This document shows, one piece after another, positions 56,838-64,000 of a stretch of 64,000 nucleotides of DNA (the stretch's first letter is position 1; every line of letters starts with the position of its first letter). Below the pieces are notes generated by a model that was not told where the DNA came from, made no database searches, and was given only the letters and a program-made list of their open reading frames with translations. The position numbers and the translations under genes were made by a program. The DNA comes from Glutinoglossum americanum (taxonomy: Eukaryota > Ascomycota > Geoglossomycetes > Geoglossales > Geoglossaceae): contig JAGHQL010000016.1 of NCBI GenBank assembly GCA_020080175.1, positions 62,001 to 126,000 of the forward strand, in the 5' to 3' direction.

Positions 56838-59800
56838 AGAGGGCCCCTTCGGTTCCTCCTTTCAGTCAAACCTGGTAGGGAGACTTTATATCGCGCTGGG
56901 CTTCAACATCCTGCTTTGTCATGCGGCCTTCAGCCCTCTTGAGTCTTACCAATCGTCGTTTCTAGGCGTTCCTGATAAAGATCATTTATTATTTAATATT
57001 CGCTACCCCTCGCCATGCCGTCTCTATGTATGGCTCTTGGCTCGTGCCTTGCCCCCACGAGCGCCTCTCCTACGTTGTAGGCTGCAGGCTATTCCTACTT
57101 TCTCCTAACGGCCTATGTACAAGTTCATTCTCTTTCCACTAACAGTTGACAGGCCGACGGCTGAGGACAAGGAGTAATATGGGAGGGGAGCGGTGGAGGA
57201 AAGGAAGGAAAAAGAGCTCATTCACCGCTGCTCATAAACGGGAGGTAGTTAAAGATTCACAGAAACGCTGCCCAAGAAGGGAGGGGAAAAGGAGAAAGAT
57301 AAACAAGCGGCAATAGAGGGACACTGGGAGGGGTAAAACGTGCGCATACCCCATCCGGGGATCCTAGCAGATCATATCAACGCTTGAACCAGATTGGCGT
57401 AAGGCTGGTGGTCGGCATGTTGTTGCCAGTTGCCAGCATTTCAAGCATAACAGGGATGTTCAATTAATATTTACCCAGAGGTGAAACCCAGAAGGGACAC
57501 GGGCTATCTGGAATACGGAAGTTTACTGGTTCTCTAGCTAGAATCTGGCACTATTGCAGCGGTGATCTGAATGTTGTTGCTTTAGCGTCTTGGGATCATT
57601 CCTCGAAGGAAAATGCCGTGGATGATCTGCACCAACGCCTACAACTGACCGCTACTAACCACCTATGTTAGGTAGGTCGCGGCTTATCGCATTCACATCG
57701 ATAACCAGGGATATGCATCATCTCCTGCATGGTGAATTATCTCCACCCGCGGAGAAGGGGTAAAAAAACAAAAACAAAAACAGGCTTCCGAACGAGTCCG
57801 ATGTGGAAGAAAAGAGGGTGGAGAATGCCGTCTATTGCAGTAAAGTTGTTGCCGTGTTATAGAGTGCCAAATGCCACCATGCCCAGAGAAGAGAGGAAGG
57901 CGAAAGGTAAATGATTTGCGATAATCATGATACGAATGCAAAGCCGGGTGTGTTGCCGGGCGGTACGAAAGTCATATCCTGGCCGCAGAGCAATTGACTC
58001 GCATACCTCGAATGGTCGCAAGCCGCCTGAGAATGGGAGATTATTACCCGGCATCCATAACTAGTGGTGGCTTGCCATATCTGACCTCTAATCGGCTAAC
58101 CTTAAACCCTCCATATGCAACTCCCGTGTGCTGGGCGATGCATGTATGTCGATGTGTGTCAGTGTTTCAAGTCTGCATGTTCTGATTGATGGGTGAGCAT
58201 CGCGGTCGCTGCAATCGATATCCCGTTTCGATTGGGGGAGAGAGTTGCGGGTGAGTGGCGTCGGCGAAAATCAAAAGGAAGAAAAGAAAAGAAAGAGTGA
58301 AATGGGCGGTGCAGTGCGGATTAGTGGATGTGGAGTATTGTCTCGTGGCGGGAATAAGGCAAAAGGTAACAACCAGTACTCAACTCGGATCTGCTCTGCC
58401 GTCCTACAAACAGCCGCACTAGGCGGTGGGCGGGGTATCGACATGGTCGACACGTCACAAAGCTGGTGGAGGAAATAAGTAAGGCGAGGGATAATTAATG
58501 CGCATCAACCGCAATCTTGCTTTGGCCATGTGTGAGGGAAGAGTAGAAGCAGAGCAGAAATCCTGCTCAGCGGGCCAACTGGACGGGGCATCTCTTTGGA
58601 ACGGACGGTTGCCAGGGTTTGGACGGTTCGAAGGCTGCCTAGCTCATTATGTACTCTGGTGGGGCTTGAATAAACGTGTCCAGCCGCTGACGGCATCGTG
58701 CATTGTATTGGCCCCTCTCGGTAGGAACCCTGCAAAATACGAAAGCATCGAATTACTCTCAAATAATGGATGGAGAAAAGGGAAAATAGGGCTGCTGGTG
58801 ATAGTTGATGATGTTGACGATGTGAGTGGTGATGTGGTGATGTGGATGATGACGGCGATAACAGCTCTTTCCATTTCTATGTTTCCAATCTGAGAACACG
58901 GCTAAGATCGTCCCAGAGCCAGCTGGTCCTGGATCCGCCACCCGCCAGTTACCACCCACCTGCAGGACAGGGAAAATTATAAAATACAGCAATGACGGGG
59001 CAAACGAAAATACCTAGATCAAACACAGCAAGGGATCATCTTAGAATGCTCGGGGATCACATTTTCCCGCCTCGGTACCTCTCCTTCCCCCTTCCCCGCC
59101 TGAAAGGAAAGGCAACAATACAAGCAGTGGTAATAAAAAAAACTAAGTGGTAGAATAATGAGAAATGAAAGGGGCATATATGTCTGCCTTTTTTGCGTCT
59201 ATATTCCTAGGGATCCCGCTCAAATGTATTGGAGAGCAGGAGAAAGTCGATCGATGCGCCGCGTTTGCCCCACCCCCTCCTAACATAAAATCGTTTCGGA
59301 AATTGCGTTCGTCTCATGTCTTTATGCTCCATACGTTCACCGCGCGTCGTTGGTGGCCTTGTCCGCAGGCAACAACAAGGACATGTCGATGACTGGTCTT
59401 TTGAAATCGCGTGTGTTGGGCATTGCGAGCGCAGATGGTCGTCGAAGTCCCAGAGTCTGTTGGGGCCATGTTAAGATCGGTGGTTGTGCGAGATGCGGAG
59501 TTAGTTTTGCACACGTACCTGACAATCGGGGCATCGACCGCCGTTTGTGTTGACCCGGCCGCGGCACCCTCGTTCGTAGTTAACGCAAGAGTACATGGCT
59601 AGTGGTGGATGTGGAGTGGAACGGAAGGGATGTAAGTTGTTGTGTGGTGGATGAGGAGCGTTGATAACGGCAGCGGGGTGTTAGTGAAGATCCCTTCCTT
59701 GATTTGCCTTAATAAAAAATAATAATAAGGTATGGTTCCCTTGTAATTGAATTGGCTCGATGCTTTGCAGTTGAGATAGCGCAGGAGATCTCGAACGAGT

Positions 59801-61719
59801 GTAGAGAGTAAATAACCAGCACATGGCTGATCGAGGTAGGAGTCCGATATTTGTATCTGGCGACGGGATGACCGTTGTGGAACGCCATCGCTAAACCTTG
59901 GTTCGTTGCGTGTTCCATCGCATTGGCCAACTCAAACGGGTTACGCTGCCCAGTCCGTACAATTCCTATCCAACCACATTTAGTCATGTCGTGTGTCTGG
60001 CATGTCTAAGTCCGCTCTGTTCGGCTCTGCGCCTTCGTTTTTCTGTCTCGCGTCGTCAGCAAACTGGGCGCAGGGCCCCCAATCTCGGAAGACAAGAAGG
60101 GCGGGGCGACGGCATAACGATCCACTCATAGATCTCCATGGTCCTCCATTGTTCATCATCTTTCTCTCTTTTGCATCTTCTTGCATCTTACCCCTAGCCC
60201 ACCCCCTCCCTCTCTTTACGCCAGCTTGGCAACTCTTATACATCAGACTGACCTTCATTACTCTCCCACGCATCGTAGGTCATGTTTCTGGATGGTCTCA
60301 CGATGACAGGAACGTGCAGCGGAGTACAACTTTCTGATGCTCCAATTGACAGGGCTGCATCCATCTCTTCCATCTTTCCACCTTCTATTTTCACCATCCA
60401 CCACTGCGCGCTTGATGGCAGGATCGAACATGATGCAAGGATGATGCGTTCTTGCAGTCGTGACTTTTTTACGTTCGCTGCTATGAATAACTCACTCTTC
60501 TCGGATTCCCCGCAATCGTGAAAAAAAAATCAGTAAGCTAGGAGGTGCCGTCGCATCTAATCAGGAAAAGAGAAACCCGGAAAAAAGAAAATCAAGGCGA
60601 AAAGTGAAAAAAAAAAAGAGGTGGAGGAAATTTGGGCGATTTCCTGGTGGAAAACGTTCCAGAAGGATCGCGGCCGATCCCTTGCATACGCACGCCATCC
60701 ATCGGCGCCCCAGCGCCCAAAGCTGACGCTCAGCTCAGCCTCCGCCTTACACAGACCCTACTCTATTCTCGCTCTGACTTCTCTGACTTCTCCGACTTAC
60801 TTAAGACACGGACACTCATCATCGGCAGGGCGCGGTTCAGCACGTGGATGAGTAAAGTATTACTACGATTTATCTTTATTTTCATCCCCCTCCATCCTGC
60901 AGGCAACAATAATGGCACAGTTATGCGTACGTACAGTGCGCGGAGTAGGAACGGGAAGAGAGTCACGCTACCATCTTTCTACACATCTCTCGCAGCGAAC
61001 GGCAGCTCTATGGAGTGTGGAATGTGCACGGCAATTTCCGAGAAATGCGAACCGAGGGTTTTTCTGTGAGCCAAGGGTCGCTGGTTGCTCACGTGGCTCG
61101 GTTCCTTGAATTCCCTCGCTTCTCCCGTAAGTTCTGGAATTGTTTGCATATGGACAAATGCCGAAGACCCATTGAGGGCCCATGTCACATAACGTGTTCG
61201 ACATGTTCCTTGTCTAAGTTGACTGAGGGGTTTCGGTGGATGGGTGCCTAATCGGAGGATGGCTGTATGTGCATATTACATATGGAGTAGTCATCTCGCG
61301 TTTTATTATGTTTCCCTCGCTGCGGAAGTAAGCCATAATGTTCTTTTGATGATAGGGAATGTCGGGTCCGCAGCCTAGACAAAATACTCGCGTATCTAGT
61401 CTGTCAAGTCAACCGATATTGCTCTCAAGCTTTTGCCTTCAAGGGCATCACAAAAGCAATGGTTGTTTCAAGTTTCAAGTTTCCCGGAGGCAGGTTTTCG
61501 ATTTGCCAGTGCCGCTACAAGGTTGTCAAGCTGCAGAAAGAAAATTGTGACAAAACAAAAGGAACAATTGAAACAATTAACAATCACTTCAGAAAGCCGA
61601 GTCTCGGAAAGAAAAACACCTCGATATCGAAGGCTCTGGAAAATAGTTACGTCAGACCACCAGTGACACCCCTTAATTTACCAGCGCAAAAGATTTCATG
61701 CCATCGAGAAGTGGAACTT
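56838..61719. other. 4.9 kb convergent gap
   Basis: Between the INP54-like gene and the minus-strand DUF7728-like gene. Many short frames exist, none with a domain or splice-linked continuation. Poly-A patches occur near 57762-57780, 60522-60530 and 60607-60619. Nothing could be named. Its length for a convergent gap is notable, and a non-coding transcript or decayed repeat is possible but unsupported. Confidence 0.5.
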
Positions 61720-62986
61720 CTACTCTTGGTCCTCCCCGTCCTTCCCGTACTTCCCATCCACTTCGTTGGTAGCAATAAACTCTTCGTACTCCGGCAGGCC
61801 CTTATCGTCGTGCAGTTCATTCTCCCTTGGATTATCCTCGTTGTATTCTTCGCTCTGCTGGACCATCGAGTACGCACCCCGGTTTCCGCCTCTGTAGAAC
61901 TTCTTCCACAAAAGGACCACAAGCAGCCCCGCAGCCATTCCTATCGCGCTCGCTGTCATTCCTGCAGCCACTCCGATGAAGATAGGGACAAGGATATGTG
62001 CCGCCACCCGCCTGAGTTGACGGAAGAATTTACTCAGACGATGGTCGTTGTGATGAGCATGATGAGTGTGGTGACCGTGAGGTTTGCCAGAATGGCTGGC
62101 AGAATGACCTTTGGCATGTCCACCCTTAGCCTTGCCAGCCTTAGAGTGGCCAGGGCGGAACTTATGACAGCCCTTAAGAGACGCTTTTACGCCAGAAAGC
62201 TTGTCGCCGAGGATGGCTTTCCATTTGCACAAAATAGGTAAGGTCATGCATTCCTTCTCTTCGCCCGCCTTCTCTTGCTCACTTGGACTTGGGTAGAGGT
62301 GGCTGTGACTCGGCTCCGACTTGTCCAGGGAGACAATATATAGCGAATTCTCAGGGGATTTGAGTAGTGTCATCTCCACGGTATCAAGACCGGTGACCGG
62401 CTTCCCTTCGATCCCAAGGATTCTTACTTTGAACAACAAGATTTCAAAATTGCCTTGTGCTGGTATAGGTCTCTTTGGACGGACAGTGAGTTCATAGCTG
62501 AGGCGGAGGCGAACAAATGGCATGATACCCTCCTCCATGGAAGCTGCAGTTATGGTGCTGAGGGCAGTAAGCGAAACAGACGAGGGAAGTTGAAGAGCCG
62601 AGAGAGGCGGCGGGACCATGTGGATTGGATAGAGTTGGGCTCCATTAAGGGTTAACACCTCCGGATTTGTGCGCTCAACAGTAAAGTTTAAGAACTAAGA
62701 GGCTGTCGTTCAGCACAAATTTAGTAGCATAAACTATAGGACACTGTACCAAAGAGTTTTCCACATTCTCATCCCAGTGATAGCCATTGCCTGACCTATC
62801 GCTCTCTGCAAAAAGACATCCAGGACAGTCAAGCTTCAGAAGGCGGGTGTTGACAACAGTATCCACCGTGTCTAACGTCTCTGCATCCCCCTGAGCCGAT
62901 GGTGGGAGAAGGAAACCTCGGGCGGTCAACGCCAGTGAGGAGAAGAGAATCAAGGAACGAAAGAACATTGTTAGAAGGGCTTGCAT
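61720..62986 (-). CDS. Type I membrane protein with His-rich segment (DUF7728-like)
   Basis: Function unknown. Exons on the minus strand: 62986..62750 and 62694..61720, 403 residues. Residues about 1-24 are a signal peptide (MFFRSLILFSSLALTARG). A mature N-terminal motif LLKLDCPGCLFAE carries a CxxC pair and is followed by the spliced join ENSL-FLNFTVERTNPEVLTLNG and NGAQLYPIHMVPP. A beta-rich lumenal domain runs to about residue 230. Then comes a Gly/Lys/His-rich segment with more than ten His (KPHGHHTHHAHHNDHR), a membrane span (HILVPIFIGVAAGMTASAIG, continuing AAGLLVVLLW) and a short acidic cytosolic tail. The order matches a fungal family usually annotated as DUF7728. The CxxC and His cluster could bind metal, which is inference. 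The 55-nt intron 62695..62749 is phase 0 with a GTACAG donor. Confidence 0.82.
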
Positions 62987-63498
62987 CGATAGATGTCGTC
63001 AGGGGGATAGATAAATGAGAGGTGGTTGAACACTTAAACTCAGGTGGGCGAACTCTGCTGATGTTGCTTCAGAGGCTCGAAGCTGACGTATGCCTATTCA
63101 AGTCACGTGAACCGTTTAGCAAATTTAAGATTCATGCGAGCTTCGCGAACTTTTGTACTTGAGGATGAATGACCCATTTCAATCAACCGTTCGGTATAGC
63201 TCAAAAATATCGATTGGATGGCCCATTGGCTCTGTAGACTATTATAACAAATGATTAAGACCGAAGGCGCCAGAAAAATGGCTCAAGACACCGATGCCAT
63301 GCAGCCAGTAGTAGTATGGGAACTTTTAACTTTTTGAGAACCACAAACCCGATCCACTTCGAAAGCATTAACAAGCCTTAAGCTCTGAGAATGCCTACTC
63401 AAGTAGCACTGTGGGATGCAAAAGAAAGGAGGCAACATGTAATTAGAGCACTTCAGGGCGCGACGAGGGGCAACCTTGAAGGGGTGAAGCTTCCGAGT
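62987..63498. other. Promoter gap of the DUF7728-like gene
   Basis: About 510 nt with no ORF or repeat of note. It must hold the promoter of the DUF7728-like gene and the terminator of the next minus-strand gene. Confidence 0.5.
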
Positions 63499-64000
63499 TC
63501 ATGATGAGCTCTTTCGGTTTTTTTGCTTTTCTTGGGCCTTAGCAGCCCTATCCCTCTCCAGCAAAAAAGTAAGCTGGCTTTTGGTACGGGGAAGTGGGGC
63601 AAGGGGCCCGCCATTATCCTCCAGCAACTGATGCTGGGGAAATCCTTCAGTCTTTAATGGCACCACGCCATCCACCACGAACATTTTTTTCCCCTTTGTT
63701 AACACTTTTGTGGTGGAATTTTCACCCGACTCTATTGTAGCAGTCGCTTCCATTGAGCTTTGAGCGAGTGTAGGACCTGTTTTGGAGGTTGAAGGGTGCC
63801 TCAATAAGAAGGCAAACCTCTCTTGACGTTTTTTGTCCACGAATTTGGACCGGAAGTCCCGCTCAACGAGCCAGTCAATCCTTGGGTCTTCGCCGTCAAC
63901 ACTCGTTGCCAGATTGGGCTTCCCACCACCCAAGTTACCGTGCTCAGCACTAACTGGAACTCTCAGTTTCTGCTCGTTCCGAACACGGCGAGGAGTGTCA
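63499..64000 (-). CDS. Unrecognised protein, C-terminal part (cut by right edge)
   Basis: The frame is open from the right edge to a stop at 63499, about 167 residues, so this is the 3' end of a longer gene; the ORF has no ATG near its apparent start. I do not recognise the family. Visible: a charged region with DPRIDWLVERDFRSKFVDKK and RQERFAFLLRHP, a low-complexity Thr/Ser linker, and a Lys-rich C-terminus (LLERDRAAKAQEKQKNRK) likely to be helical and basic. An intron near 63935-63950 cannot be excluded (a GTAACT donor-like site is present). It could be part of a nuclear or mitochondrial basic protein; no function is assigned. Confidence 0.5.
   Translation of the reverse strand, partial: DTPRRVRNEQKLRVPVSAEHGNLGGGKPNLATSVDGEDPRIDWLVERDFRSKFVDKKRQERFAFLLRHPSTSKTGPTLAQSSMEATATIESGENSTTKVLTKGKKMFVVDGVVPLKTEGFPQHQLLEDNGGPLAPLPRTKSQLTFLLERDRAAKAQEKQKNRKSSS

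Noticed and set aside
61459-62241. 260-codon plus-strand frame
   Set aside because: Antisense to the DUF7728-like gene, which has a signal peptide, spliced join and membrane span.

Overview
The window looks like nuclear DNA of a filamentous ascomycete (Pezizomycotina). The genes have short introns (mostly 48-100 nt) with GTRNGT-type donors and CTGAC/CTAAC branch points. The set includes a Zn2Cys6 regulator, a BRCT-WGR-PARP protein, a cAMP-receptor-like GPCR, a DUF3445 protein and an arginine-specific carbamoyl-phosphate synthase small subunit preceded by the fungal arginine attenuator peptide. I cannot fix the class; the wide gene spacing and many long homopolymers and microsatellites would suit a repeat-rich genome such as those of Pezizomycetes, but that is a guess.

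Layout, left to right: the 3' part of THO2 (+, cut by the left edge); a 2.7 kb low-complexity gap; an unrecognised disordered protein (+); the CPA1 locus (+) with its spliced arginine attenuator uORF; ETF beta subunit (+); an L-type cyclin (-); a ten-exon Zn2Cys6 transcription factor (-); a DUF3445 protein (+); a desert of about 7.9 kb; a six-exon GPCR (+); a long protein ending in a SAM-methyltransferase domain (-); a 5.6 kb gap; a SAP-domain Tho1/SARNP-like protein (+); an eleven-exon PARP (-); a DUF8035-type protein (-); an INP54-like inositol polyphosphate 5-phosphatase (+); a 4.9 kb gap; a signal-peptide/His-rich/single-TM protein (-, DUF7728-like); and the 3' end of an unrecognised gene (-) cut by the right edge.

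The genes are ordinary chromosomal neighbours rather than a cluster with one product. THO2 and the Tho1-like SAP protein both belong to mRNP packaging/TREX biology, but they lie about 41 kb apart and co-location may be chance. No rRNA, tRNA, CRISPR array or recognisable transposon was found; long gaps may hold decayed repeats that cannot be named by eye.

The most informative observation is the CPA1 leader. A 24-residue arginine attenuator peptide is spread over three exons, the middle one only 13 nt long. The first intron falls just before the key Asp12 codon and the second splits the Asp16 codon, so splicing and arginine-dependent stalling could be linked. Two probable GC-AG introns were also found: one in THO2, and a very short (39 nt) one in the PARP BRCT domain whose retention would bring an in-frame stop. 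Exon boundaries were derived by hand from splice signals, reading phase and remembered family sequence; none was tested against transcripts.
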